Shown here in pieces: positions 19,790 to 28,445 of a stretch of DNA of 64,000 bases (position 1 is its first letter; every line of letters starts with the position of its first letter). The notes beneath the pieces were generated by a model that saw nothing but the letters and a program-made list of their open reading frames with translations, was not told the DNA's origin and did not search any database. The DNA is taken from assembly GCF_013393945.1 (NCBI RefSeq), contig NZ_CP040297.1:710001-774000 (forward strand), in the 5' to 3' direction. The translations under genes were made by a program, and so were the position numbers. Origin of the DNA: Nostoc sp. TCL26-01. Its GTDB lineage: Bacteria > Cyanobacteriota > Cyanobacteriia > Cyanobacteriales > Nostocaceae.

Positions 19790-19933
19790 AATTGACAATC
19801 CTGATGAATGCTGAATATTGATATTTTGACCCAATATCAGCATTTTAGAGCATGGTATGCAACCATACACTCCTTAAATCATAAGAATATGTAATTTTCT
19901 ATTGAAATAAATAATATTTCCTATAATGTGCTG

Positions 19934-21271
19934 TTAGATTAAGAACCTAATCAACACATATAATGCTGAGGTTATTAGCTGTAGGATTGTGATGGGAATG
20001 CCATAATGAAGAAAAGTTTTAAAAGAAATCCGTCGTCCATGTTGTTCAGAAATTCCCGCCGCCACAATGTTAGAAGACGCACCGACGAGTGTGCCATTTC
20101 CTCCCAAGGTAGCGCCAAACATCATGGCATAAAATAATGGCAATACCTCTGGGGGAAATTGCCCTTGAAAGTCTTGTGCTAAAACTTCGGCTGGTGCTAA
20201 TCCTACGGTGACGATATATTGTTTCAGTAAAGGAACCATCCCCACCACTAACGGAATATTGGGGACGACGCTAGATAGTATACCCACAAAAAATAATAAA
20301 ACTAGAGAACCTAAAATAATATTTTTACCAAGAACAACTGATAATATTCCTGACAGACTACTAATTATCCCTGTTTTCTCTAAGCCGCCAATCAACACAA
20401 AGATACTCATAAAAAATATCAATGTACTCCAATCTACATCACGTAAAATATTGTTGACTGAATCAATTTTACTTTGATGAGATAGCAATAAAGCCAAGGC
20501 TGCACCTAACAAAGCCACCGCAGCTGGGGAAATGGGAAATGGCAAAGATTCACCAATGACAAAAAATAGCAGCACGAAAGCGATGATAAAAGCCCCAAGC
20601 GTTAAAACTCGTGGATGATTAATTTGGGGATGTGGCAATTCTTCGAGATTTTCTAGTTTGGTATGCCAAATTTTGCGGAATAAAAATGGTAGCGTCGCTG
20701 TGACTGTCACCACAGCAATAACACCGCCTAAACTTAATTTTTGGAGATACTCTATAAAACTGATGTTAACAGCATCACCGACAATAAAAGTAGCAGGATC
20801 ACCAACTAATGTTAATAGCCCGGCGCTATTGGCAACAAACACCATTAAGATTAATAAAGGAACAAAATTTACTCCTACTTCCTGTGCCATTGGGGGAATT
20901 AGTGGTGCTAATAACATTACAGTAGTGGCGTTGGGTAAAACTGCACAAATGGGAGTTACAAGAGCGACAATACCCAGTAGTAGACGTTTACCATCACCTT
21001 TAGCAAGTAGGACTATTTGAGTGGCGATATAATCAAATATTTTGGTAGGCTCAAATGCTCTGACTAACACCATTACACCAAAGAATAGACCTATTGTACC
21101 GTGACTATTACCGATGTAACCAACAGCCTCCTGCAAAGTCATGACGTTGGTAAATACTAGTAATAATGCTCCCAGTAAAGCAGCAACGGTGAGATGTACC
21201 CATTCTGTCATGACTAAGATGATCACCCCGATAAATGCGATCGCACTCAGAATCGCTTGCCAATTTTCCAC
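19934..21271 (-). CDS. ArsB/NhaD-family ion transporter (SLC13-like permease)
   Basis: This 445-residue integral membrane protein has about 11-12 membrane segments in two homologous halves. Each half contains a re-entrant motif: LPNATTVMLLAPLIPP with VANSAGLLTLVGDPATF in the first, and PNIPLVVGMVPLL with GGNGTLVGASSNIVAAG in the second. This is the ion transporter superfamily fold of NhaD Na+/H+ antiporters and ArsB. Which ion is moved is not determinable by eye. It lies 116 bases downstream of the stress-protein gene with a terminator hairpin in between, so its expression may depend on read-through from a riboswitch-controlled transcript. Confidence 0.85.
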   Translation of the reverse strand: MENWQAILSAIAFIGVIILVMTEWVHLTVAALLGALLLVFTNVMTLQEAVGYIGNSHGTIGLFFGVMVLVRAFEPTKIFDYIATQIVLLAKGDGKRLLLGIVALVTPICAVLPNATTVMLLAPLIPPMAQEVGVNFVPLLILMVFVANSAGLLTLVGDPATFIVGDAVNISFIEYLQKLSLGGVIAVVTVTATLPFLFRKIWHTKLENLEELPHPQINHPRVLTLGAFIIAFVLLFFVIGESLPFPISPAAVALLGAALALLLSHQSKIDSVNNILRDVDWSTLIFFMSIFVLIGGLEKTGIISSLSGILSVVLGKNIILGSLVLLFFVGILSSVVPNIPLVVGMVPLLKQYIVTVGLAPAEVLAQDFQGQFPPEVLPLFYAMMFGATLGGNGTLVGASSNIVAAGISEQHGRRISFKTFLHYGIPITILQLITSALYVLIRFLI

Positions 21272-21308
21272 ACTAACCTCTCACAATTTGTTTGGTTGCA
21301 TAATAGCG

Positions 21309-21333
21309 AAAAAAACCACCTAAGTATAGGTGG
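21309..21333 (-). terminator. intrinsic terminator between stress-protein and NhaD-like genes
   Basis: On the minus strand a CCACCTA/TAGGTGG stem with a 4-nt loop (21316-21333) is followed by seven T residues. It lies after the universal stress protein stop and before the transporter start. It should end most transcripts from the upstream riboswitch, or act as an attenuator. Confidence 0.75.
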
Positions 21334-21387
21334 CTGAATTTGCACATTTTATTTCAGAAGAATAATTTCTGAAATCCTATATGTGGT

Positions 21388-22047
21388 TTATTCATCTATG
21401 CAATTGGGAATACCGATGACGGCACAAGGGAAATTAGCACCAAAGGCTGCAATGAGAGGATGATACACAGATTGACATCCTAAAAATAGGATATCAGCAG
21501 ATTCCGATTCTGCCACTTTTTTCAGTTCTGTACTCACACAGCCAAACCGCAAATGAGATTTGAAAGAACCTTGCCATTCTTCAGCTAAACTGCGTGCTTG
21601 CCAAAGAATTCTATCTGCTTCTTGCAGAGGTGTGATTGTTTCTGTTTGGAGATATGACTTTATTCTTGCTAGTTTTGATGGAGTTAAAACAGATGTGATA
21701 GACTTAGTGACTTCGCTAACTTGACACTCCAGTGTCGGTAAGCGTTTGGTAAAATGCAAAACGTTAGAATAATCAGGCTGTGACGCTTCTTCTACTACAT
21801 AAACAGCTTGGACTGTCACTTGTTCATTTGTAGCTAGTCTTGTTTGATGGGCAATCCAAAATGCGATATCAAGTGCAGTATGACTGTTAGGAGAAGCATC
21901 ATAACCAACAATTAAGTTAATTGACGTTGTTGTTTGCACCTTTTTTGTTAACAGTTTTCTTGGTTCTGGTAACAATATCATTTTGTCAATTAAATCATCA
22001 CGTCCCATCGCGCTTTGTAAGCGGGCTAACATTGGCTTAACTTTCAC
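21388..22047 (-). CDS. universal stress protein (UspA family)
   Basis: The Usp fold starts at VGYDASPNSHTALDIAFW and ends at ADILFLGCQSV, with a C-terminal hydrophobic strand. The full G-2x-G-9x-G ATP motif of the MJ0577 type is not clear, so nucleotide binding is uncertain. I favour a GTG start at 22047, about 9 bases after AGGAGAA, giving about 219 residues; ATG 22032 is also possible. An open reading extends upstream to a TTG at 22107, inside the riboswitch leader. A ydaO-type riboswitch controls this gene. Confidence 0.82.
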   Translation of the reverse strand: MKVKPMLARLQSAMGRDDLIDKMILLPEPRKLLTKKVQTTTSINLIVGYDASPNSHTALDIAFWIAHQTRLATNEQVTVQAVYVVEEASQPDYSNVLHFTKRLPTLECQVSEVTKSITSVLTPSKLARIKSYLQTETITPLQEADRILWQARSLAEEWQGSFKSHLRFGCVSTELKKVAESESADILFLGCQSVYHPLIAAFGANFPCAVIGIPNCIDE

Positions 22048-22117
22048 AGCTTTAACTTCTCCTAAGCTTAACGAACAATCAATGAGAAGCAGGGTAGAGA
22101 CGGACAATCATATCCGC

Positions 22118-22169
22118 AAGGAAACCCCAATAACAACTGGTATGCAAGCCAAAGTCTTGGGGGTTCCTT
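22118..22169 (-). promoter_or_regulatory. riboswitch expression-platform stem
   Basis: A 13-base arm at 22118-22130 pairs with 22157-22169 (12 of 13 matches, GGAACCCCC-type core). The upstream arm overlaps the 3' strand of the aptamer at 22165-22169. The two folds therefore compete, which is what an expression platform needs. No T-run follows, so control could be on translation or on a further downstream structure. Confidence 0.5.
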
Positions 22170-22370
22170 CCATTGCCGACGGAGTTAGCTGACGGGCTAA
22201 GACTGGAAGGTGTCTCTCTTGTTGAGTGCTGTTAGCGGTAGCGCGGCGTTTAGCCGGTGATGAGTTTTGAGTAATGAGTGAAACTTAAATCTCTACTCTC
22301 AGCAAGATGCGCCCCATAATTTGGTTCCTCCGTTTCAAACTCATCAAAATTGAATTTGAATTAGGCTACC
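22165..22370 (-). ncRNA. ydaO/yuaA (c-di-AMP) riboswitch B, upstream of the stress protein
   Basis: Reading the minus strand, the leader contains CGGAGGAACC (22323-22332), then GGGGCG, a long variable loop, and then the hallmark GCCCGTCAGCTAAC (22184-22197) followed by the CGTCGGC-type element. These are the most conserved blocks of the ydaO/yuaA class, which binds c-di-AMP and usually turns genes off. The variable loop carries the dispersed palindrome at 22231-22258. The 5' end lies 25 bases after the stop codon of the ABC transporter ATPase gene. Confidence 0.88.
22231..22258 (+). repeat. dispersed palindromic repeat, copy 2 (inside riboswitch B)
   Basis: GTTAGCGGTAGCGCGGCGTT then TAGCCGGT, same family as 11847. 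It lies in the variable peripheral loop of riboswitch B. It has the GCGCGGC centre shared only with the copy in riboswitch A. Confidence 0.8.
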
Positions 22371-22394
22371 CACTAAAAGAAATCATAGTCTATT

Positions 22395-23234
22395 TTACTC
22401 TTCTTGGGTAAAATATTTGTCGAGGAAATTGAGGGCGTGGTTGCGAAGTTCAAAATATTCTTTGGTGTTTCGCATTGCCGATCTATCACGTGGATGAGGA
22501 AATGGTACTTCTAATATTTCTCCAATATTAGCAGCTGGCCCATTAGTCATTAAAACGATGCGATCGCTCATATAAATCGCTTCATCGACATCGTGGGTAA
22601 TCATCATTACTGCTTGGCGATGATTTTCCCAAATATCTAATACTTGCCTTTGCAATTTACCTCTTGTTAAAGCATCCAATGCGCCAAAAGGTTCATCCAT
22701 CAGCAGCATTTTTGGACGAATTGCTAAGGCTCTAGCAATGCCTACTCTTTGTTTCATACCTCCAGAAATTTCATCAGGATATTTATCTGCTGCCGCCGTC
22801 AAGTTTACCATCGCCAAGTGTTCGTTCACAATGCTAATTTTTTCGGAACGTTTAGCATTTTTTAACACTTCATCTACAGCGAGACGGATATTTTCTCTGA
22901 CAGTTAACCAAGGTAATAGGGAATAGTTTTGAAATACCATCATCCTTTCAGCTCCTGGTTGACGGATTTCTTTCCCATCTAACTTTACTGAGCCGGAGGT
23001 AGCTTTTTCTAAACCCGCTACAATTTTTAACAAAGTTGATTTACCGCAGCCAGAATGCCCAATCACAGAAATAAACTCGTCTTCACCAATTGTTAAATTC
23101 ACACCATCTAAAACCACGAAGTTACTTTTATCTGGTGTGGGATAAGACTTGACTAAATTTTCAATTTCTAAAAAGTTATGGCGGGACATGACTTTTTGTT
23201 GAGTATCTACTACTAACGGTGTATATTCCATATC
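22395..23234 (-). CDS. ABC transporter ATP-binding protein (CmpD/NrtD-like)
   Basis: The protein is about 279 residues from ATG 23234, chosen because AGGAG lies 8 bases upstream. A TTG at 23342 overlapping the previous stop codon gives a longer reading. Walker A is GHSGCGKST, the signature is ISGGMKQR and Walker B is MLLMDEPFGALD, followed by MITHDVDEA. The sequence matches the nitrate/bicarbonate/sulfonate importer ATPases. It is the last gene of the permease, binding protein, ATPase operon under riboswitch A. The fused-domain CmpC/NrtC partner of classic systems is absent here. Confidence 0.9.
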   Translation of the reverse strand, partial: DMEYTPLVVDTQQKVMSRHNFLEIENLVKSYPTPDKSNFVVLDGVNLTIGEDEFISVIGHSGCGKSTLLKIVAGLEKATSGSVKLDGKEIRQPGAERMMVFQNYSLLPWLTVRENIRLAVDEVLKNAKRSEKISIVNEHLAMVNLTAAADKYPDEISGGMKQRVGIARALAIRPKMLLMDEPFGALDALTRGKLQRQVLDIWENHRQAVMMITHDVDEAIYMSDRIVLMTNGPAANIGEILEVPFPHPRDRSAMRNTKEYFELRNHALNFLDKYFTQEE

Positions 23235-23338
23235 AAATGCTCCTAAAAAATTAGCACTATTAACTAAAGGATTTAGAGGTGTAGAAGCAAGATGATTTTT
23301 GAGGAAAAATACTAGCTTATAGCCTCTAAACCCTATTT

Positions 23339-24781
23339 TCAAGACAAGAAAAAACGAGTAGGAGCATTAGCCCTAATGGCGAAACTATTGAGATAACCAA
23401 CGGGATCACTAGGATCAAAACCTTTATTATCTATAAATACTTCGGCAGGCTCAACTTTGTAATCATCCTTGGGACACTCAATGCCCATTTCTGAGGCTAT
23501 CTCTCGATATAAATCTGTTCTCCAGCCTTTTTCGGCTAGTTGATTGGCATTTTTAGGGAATTCCTTAATCTGTCCCCAACGGGCGGCTTGAGTCATTAAC
23601 CACAGACTCCTGGATCTCCATAAAAATGTTGAGTGTTCGGCTGGTTGTTTAGGTAAGGTGTCGGGAATATCATAGAAAATTGTCGTATCTGCTGCCGTGA
23701 TGGTGCGATCTTTGCCATCAAATCCTCCGTAGTTGTATGCACCAATAATTCCTGGGGCTGTCAACTTGGTGAGGGGTGCGCCTAGTTTTTTGGGTTTTGC
23801 ACCTGTAAATGAACGGTCGGTGAGTAATTCAGCAACTTCTTGGCGATTTTCGGGTTTGCTACAATACTGACAGGCTTCGATCATGGCTTTCACCAAGGAA
23901 CGATAGGTTTTGGGATATTTTTCTATGAAGGATTCCATAACACCCAACAATCTATCTGGATGTCCTAGCCAAACTTCTTTACCTTGAGCGAAGGTAAAAC
24001 CAATATTTTCGTTACCTGTAATAGCTCTAGTATTCCACGGTTCGGCTACCATGTATGCTTGCATTGCGCCAATGCGTACGTTAGTTACCATCTGGGGTGG
24101 TGAGACAATAATGACGCGGAACTCTTTTAGAGGATCGACACCAGCCGCCGCCGATATATAACGCACAAAGTATTCGTAAATTGCCGAACTCAACACCACA
24201 GCCCAGACTTTGTTTTCTGGTGACTGCTTGTCAAAGTATCCGCGAAAATCCTTACCAAAAGCTTCTAACGCACCTTCGCCATATTTTTCTTGGTATTCGT
24301 ACCAGGGACGTAAGCCAAAATCCCACATGGCTTTGTTCATCGTCATGGCGTTACCGTGACGGTGGATGGTCATAGCTGCACATAATGGGGCATGGCGTGC
24401 GCCCTCCGCACCAATACGGGCGTTGGTGACAGCACCAGATACAACTGGGGAAGCATCTAAGCGTCCAAAAATTAAACCATCACGGGAGTTAGCCCAACTA
24501 GCCTCACGGTTGAGTTGGACATTTAAACCATACTTGCGGAAAAAACCTTTTTTCCAAGCGATCGCAAATGGCGCACAATCATTTACAGGCACATATCCGA
24601 CAATCAAATCTGGTTTTTCTAAATCTCCAGATTTAACTATCGGTTTTACTGCTAAAGCTTCTTCTGTCAAACCTTTAGCTGATCTATCTGCGGAAACTGC
24701 ACATGAAGATAAAGTAATCCCAGCCGTAGTTGCGCCTATACCTCTAATAAAATCTCGTCGAGTCCAATTATAATCACCCAT
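23339..24781 (-). CDS. CmpA/NrtA-type ABC transporter substrate-binding protein
   Basis: This 480-residue protein begins with a twin-arginine signal (WTRRDFIRGIGATTAGITLSSC) whose cysteine suggests a lipoprotein. The mature part has the NrtA/CmpA-family start LIVGYVPVNDCAPFAIAWKK, then GLNVQLNREASWANSRD and later VAEPWNTRAI. The ligand could be nitrate, bicarbonate, cyanate or another small anion; the binding residues cannot be assigned by eye. It follows the permease gene by about 160 bases that hold a palindromic repeat and an STRR array, and it abuts the ATPase gene. Confidence 0.9.
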   Translation of the reverse strand: MGDYNWTRRDFIRGIGATTAGITLSSCAVSADRSAKGLTEEALAVKPIVKSGDLEKPDLIVGYVPVNDCAPFAIAWKKGFFRKYGLNVQLNREASWANSRDGLIFGRLDASPVVSGAVTNARIGAEGARHAPLCAAMTIHRHGNAMTMNKAMWDFGLRPWYEYQEKYGEGALEAFGKDFRGYFDKQSPENKVWAVVLSSAIYEYFVRYISAAAGVDPLKEFRVIIVSPPQMVTNVRIGAMQAYMVAEPWNTRAITGNENIGFTFAQGKEVWLGHPDRLLGVMESFIEKYPKTYRSLVKAMIEACQYCSKPENRQEVAELLTDRSFTGAKPKKLGAPLTKLTAPGIIGAYNYGGFDGKDRTITAADTTIFYDIPDTLPKQPAEHSTFLWRSRSLWLMTQAARWGQIKEFPKNANQLAEKGWRTDLYREIASEMGIECPKDDYKVEPAEVFIDNKGFDPSDPVGYLNSFAIRANAPTRFFLS

Positions 24782-24827
24782 TGTTGTGACTCCATAATGT
24801 TGGGGGCAGTGCTGAGTGCTGAGTGCT

Positions 24828-24855
24828 GTTAGCGGTAGCGGGGCGTTCAGCTCGT
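24828..24855 (+). repeat. dispersed palindromic repeat, copy 3
   Basis: Same family as 11847, with the variant GGGGCGTTCAGCTCGT. It lies between the permease and binding-protein genes of the riboswitch-controlled operon. Confidence 0.75.
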
Positions 24856-24885
24856 GCTGAGTGGTGGGTAATGGGTAATAGTTTT

Positions 24886-24940
24886 ACCAATGACCAATGA
24901 CTATTGACTATTGACTATTGACCAATAACTATTGACTATT
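24886..24940. repeat. STRR heptanucleotide array
   Basis: CCAATGA and CTATTGA heptamers lie directly before the permease stop codon, inside the transporter operon. They would be part of its mRNA. Confidence 0.85.
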
Positions 24941-24942
24941 CC

Positions 24943-25854
24943 CTATTTAGCCGTTGTCGGACGATGTGTTACTAATTCTTGAATTTTGCCAACTGCGAAA
25001 TCTAGGATTAATCCGGTTACGCCAATGACGAAGACGGCGAGGAAAACTGAACTCAGGTTTAAACGACTCCATTCATCCCAGACAAAGAAGCCAATGCCTA
25101 CACCACCTGTCAGCATTTCTACGGCAACGATGACTAGCCAGGCAATCCCTAGACTGATTCGCAAGCCTGTAAAAATGTACGGTAAACTGGCAGGCCAAAT
25201 AATTTTGGTAATCCTTCGCCAACGGGGTATTTCTAGTACTCGTGCGACATCTAAATAATCTTTGGGAACGCTGGCTACTCCCAAGGCAGTGTTAATAATT
25301 GTCGGCCAGAGTGATGTGATAAAAATGACGAAAATAGCTGAGGGATCTGCCAAATTGAAGATAGCTAGAGCAATTGGTAGCCAAGCTAAAGGTGATACTG
25401 GTTTGAAAATCTGAATGATGGGATTGAGGGCTAACATTGCAGGTTTAGACATCCCAATCAAAAATCCCAAAGGAATCGCCACTACAGCACCCAGGAGAAA
25501 ACCCAGTAGTACTCGGCGTAAACTAGCCATCAACAACCAGCCAATGCCCAAGTTACCAGGGCCTCTTTGATAGAATGGGTGCAAGATGTAGTCTAAATTG
25601 GCTACCAATGCTTCTGGTGGTGTGGGCATCAGTTCCCGGTTGAGTAGGGCAACAACCCACCACAACAAAATAATCCCCAGAAATCCTAAAATAGGTAGTA
25701 AGACTACATCCTTGACAATTACAGGCTTGGCTTTTTTCCACGCAGCTTGACTAGCAACAGCTGCGATCGCTGCTAAATTTAATTGAAACACGCTGATAAC
25801 CCCAACAGAGCTAAGTACAGGTACAAAAAGACGAGCAGTACCAGCCTCGGACAC
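24943..25854 (-). CDS. ABC transporter permease (CmpB/NrtB-like)
   Basis: This 303-residue inner-membrane protein has about six or seven membrane spans and a binding-protein-dependent transport signature near GLRISLGIAWLVIVAVEMLTG. That stretch is characteristic of NrtB/CmpB/SsuC permeases. I use GTG 25854 as start. The N-terminal ~45 residues are longer than usual for the family, so the true start could be internal. It is the first gene of the operon and lies about 40 bases after the c-di-AMP riboswitch aptamer. Confidence 0.9.
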   Translation of the reverse strand: MSEAGTARLFVPVLSSVGVISVFQLNLAAIAAVASQAAWKKAKPVIVKDVVLLPILGFLGIILLWWVVALLNRELMPTPPEALVANLDYILHPFYQRGPGNLGIGWLLMASLRRVLLGFLLGAVVAIPLGFLIGMSKPAMLALNPIIQIFKPVSPLAWLPIALAIFNLADPSAIFVIFITSLWPTIINTALGVASVPKDYLDVARVLEIPRWRRITKIIWPASLPYIFTGLRISLGIAWLVIVAVEMLTGGVGIGFFVWDEWSRLNLSSVFLAVFVIGVTGLILDFAVGKIQELVTHRPTTAK

Positions 25855-25895
25855 TGATGAGAACTAAACATTTAGAAAAATGCTGTCTCTTCAGT

Positions 25896-26133
25896 CTCCT
25901 CTCAATGCCTACGAAGTTAGCTGACGGGCTAGGGCTGAGAGATGCCCTTCTCTACTAAAAGTGCTGTTAGCGGTAGCGCGGCGTTTAGCCGGTAATGAGT
26001 TATGAGTGCTGAGTTAGACTTTTTGCTTGACTTTCACTCTGACTCTTTAGTTAACACTTTTCTCTGAGATACGCCCCACAATATGGTTCCTCCGCTCCAA
26101 CTCTACACACTGTAGTTGGTTGGATTAGGCTGA
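25896..26133 (-). ncRNA. ydaO/yuaA (c-di-AMP) riboswitch A, upstream of the CmpB-like operon
   Basis: On the minus strand the order is GCCTAATCC at the 5' end, CGGAGGAACC (26085-26094), GGGGCG, a variable loop, AGGGC, and then GCCCTAGCCCGTCAGCTAAC (to 25916), CTTCGTAGGC and GAGAGGAG. This matches the ydaO/yuaA consensus block by block, as in the Bacillus ydaO leader. The rest of the 25855-26453 gap (26134-26453) is AT-rich and shows no gene. Confidence 0.9.
25966..25993 (+). repeat. dispersed palindromic repeat, copy 4 (inside riboswitch A)
   Basis: Identical over 28 bases to the copy in riboswitch B, and in the equivalent variable loop. Confidence 0.8.
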
Positions 26134-26453
26134 CTTACTCTTATAGATAATAGTAAAGAAACAATAACATATTTACCGAGTAAAAACAATCTCCATTTCC
26201 GAAAAAGATTCCTATGTTAAAAATTTATACTTATAGATAGAATGAATCAAATCTTTTCATTGGGGATGTAGGCGTGGGATTTACATCTTCGTTACAAAAC
26301 TATACCTCCGACTTGTTCCTTTGTCCCCTTTATCAAAAATTTATGTCATTGGGCAGGTGAAATTTATAACTTATTGCGCTAAAGGTCACTAGCCTCGTTA
26401 AACTAATTTCATACAGAACTAAATTCTTTTATCTCGCAGGCGAATTTAAAATA

Positions 26454-27644
26454 ATGGATTTTAGTCAATTACTGGCTGAAAATACTAACGGTATCATCGC
26501 CAAATGGGTTTTAGCTGTTCGTGAGGATAGGCAGATAGAAAGTTCTGATGACTTATCCTACACAGCGATTAAAAACCATATTCCTGATGTGTTTAAGGCA
26601 ATGGTGAAAGTCCTATCGCCATCTCAAGATGGGGATATTAAATCAATTGTGAAAGCAAGTTGGCAGCATGGGTTACTCCGGGCTGAACAGGGATATGATC
26701 CTTCAGAAATTGCCCGTGAATACAGGTTGTTAAGAAAAGTAGTATTTGATACTCTAGAAGAAGATTTATTACAGGGAACACCTGCGGAAGTTGTCCGTTA
26801 TATGCGTTTAATTGACGCTGTGATTGACGAGGCGATCGCTAGATGTTTTCATAGCTATGTTGGGGAACGTCTACGAGAATTACAACATCTGCAAGCTTCT
26901 CTGGCGTTGCATAACGAAGAACTCACACGCTTAGTTAATGCCAATCAAGATAAACTCTCACAATTAGCCCACGAACTCAAGCATCCCTTAACAGCAATTA
27001 TTGGTTACTCAGATTTATTTTTAAGACAGCAAGAAAGGCAAGCTATCAAGAAAGACACACCTGTCAACATAGAACACATTGAACGTGTATTACGTAATGG
27101 TAGACATTTATTACGCCTAATCAATGATGTCTTAGAACTTTCACGGTATGAGGCGGGAAAAATTCAATTTCAACCAGCACCAGTTGACATTCAGGAATTA
27201 ATCAACAATGTCTGCGAAATGTTGGAACCCCTAGCAGCCGAGAAAAATTTAGCCATTGTGGTGGATTTGGCAGACGCACCACCAGAAGTAATCACAGATT
27301 CCTTTCAATTGCAACAGATTGTCACAAATCTTGTGAGCAACGCCATCCGTTATACAGAATCAGGGACTATTAGTATAGTGTGTCAGGTAGTAGATGATCA
27401 CAAGTGGGCGATCGCTGTTGCCGATACAGGGATTGGTATTCCTCCAAAAGATCAAGCCAAGGTATTTGAACCATATTATCGTGTTAGTTCTAAAGAGCGT
27501 CCCTACCTTCCCGACAGCACTGGTTTGGGTTTAGCAATAGTTTCCCGATTAGTTAAACTCTTACAAGGGGAAATCAGCCTGGTTTCAGAAGTAGGAGTGG
27601 GTTCCACTTTCACTGTAACTTTGCCTTTGCAGATAGAGAGTTAA
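26454..27644 (+). CDS. soluble sensor histidine kinase with RsbRD-like N-terminus
   Basis: This 396-residue protein has no membrane segment. Residues about 10-145 form an all-helical RsbRD/RsbR_N-like sensor region (ASWQHGLLRAEQGYDPSEIA), then a coiled linker. A HisKA domain follows with the phospho-acceptor histidine in LAHELKHPLTAIIGY (His173). The HATPase domain has N box VTNLVSNAIRY, G1 DTGIGIP, F box FEPYYRV and G2 GLGLAIV. All catalytic blocks are intact. No response regulator is adjacent, so it is an orphan kinase. The N-terminal assignment is less certain than the kinase assignment. Confidence 0.92.
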   Translation: MDFSQLLAENTNGIIAKWVLAVREDRQIESSDDLSYTAIKNHIPDVFKAMVKVLSPSQDGDIKSIVKASWQHGLLRAEQGYDPSEIAREYRLLRKVVFDTLEEDLLQGTPAEVVRYMRLIDAVIDEAIARCFHSYVGERLRELQHLQASLALHNEELTRLVNANQDKLSQLAHELKHPLTAIIGYSDLFLRQQERQAIKKDTPVNIEHIERVLRNGRHLLRLINDVLELSRYEAGKIQFQPAPVDIQELINNVCEMLEPLAAEKNLAIVVDLADAPPEVITDSFQLQQIVTNLVSNAIRYTESGTISIVCQVVDDHKWAIAVADTGIGIPPKDQAKVFEPYYRVSSKERPYLPDSTGLGLAIVSRLVKLLQGEISLVSEVGVGSTFTVTLPLQIES

Positions 27645-27760
27645 GAGAATAGGCGATCGCTTTGGATATGACCATGCTTAACCCTCATAATTGAAGATCA
27701 CCCTAAATCTACACCACTGGCTACAACGCAGAAAACCCATCTAATCCAGTCTATCTTCTG

Positions 27761-27798
27761 AAAAAAGGGGAATTTAAATCTAAATTCCCCTCTTTTTC
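27761..27798. terminator. bidirectional intrinsic terminator
   Basis: A perfect 10-bp stem GGGGAATTTA/TAAATTCCCC with a 4-nt loop is flanked by AAAAAA on the left and TCTTTTTC on the right. It serves the convergent histidine kinase and peroxiredoxin genes. Confidence 0.9.
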
Positions 27799-27841
27799 AA
27801 GGGAGTTAGGGTATAGTAAAAACTTCACTCAACCGTTTGAG

Positions 27842-28279
27842 CTATAGTCCTAGCACAGATAGAACATCGCTAGCGTGAGTGGTTGTATTGACACTCGCAT
27901 CAACATGAATGATTTTGCCATTGGGGTCAATCACATAAGTGACACGCTTGGCATAGCCGCCACCATCGACATCAAAAGCTTTGATTAAGCTTTGGTTGGT
28001 GTCAGCTAGCAGGGGAAAATTCAAATTATATTTTTGAGTGAATGCCTGGTGAGAAGCTTCATCATCGGCACTGACTCCCAAGACAACCACATCTTTATTT
28101 TGATAATCAGCTTGGGCATCCCGGAAACTACAAGCTTGCTTCGTGCAGCCTGGGGTGTCATCTTTGGGGTAAAAATACAATACTACTGTCTTCCCAGCAA
28201 AATCAGCTAGCGAAACGGTGTTGCCGTTAGTATCTTTGACGGTAAATGCAGGTGCATCCGTACCAACTGCTAGAGGCAT
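27842..28279 (-). CDS. prxQ: peroxiredoxin Q / bacterioferritin comigratory protein
   Basis: This 145-residue thiol peroxidase reduces hydrogen peroxide and alkyl hydroperoxides. The peroxidatic cysteine is in TPGCTKQAC at residue 45 and the resolving cysteine is at 50, the C-x4-C pattern of the PrxQ/BCP class. The arginine of the active site is in SFRD. It has no targeting signal and is cytoplasmic. It is monocistronic and convergent with the kinase gene. Confidence 0.95.
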   Translation of the reverse strand: MPLAVGTDAPAFTVKDTNGNTVSLADFAGKTVVLYFYPKDDTPGCTKQACSFRDAQADYQNKDVVVLGVSADDEASHQAFTQKYNLNFPLLADTNQSLIKAFDVDGGGYAKRVTYVIDPNGKIIHVDASVNTTTHASDVLSVLGL

Positions 28280-28396
28280 AATGAACCTTTCCTGTTTCAG
28301 ATTTTTGATGACTTTGAAATTTTACAATAATTTACAATATTTTCATGACAATCTTGAAAAAGAAGGGAGTAGGGAGTGAAGGAGTGAGGGAGTGCT

Positions 28397-28424
28397 GTTA
28401 GCGGAAGCGGGGCGTTTAGCCCGT
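28397..28424 (+). repeat. dispersed palindromic repeat, copy 5
   Basis: Same family as 11847, with one change (GCGGAAGCG). Confidence 0.75.
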
Positions 28425-28445
28425 GCTGAGTAGGGAGTGCTAGTG

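Noticed and set aside
25930..25950. Thiamin-riboswitch-like CTGAGAGATGCCC on the plus strand
   Set aside because: The other thiamin-aptamer blocks are missing, and the opposite strand matches the ydaO/yuaA consensus throughout.
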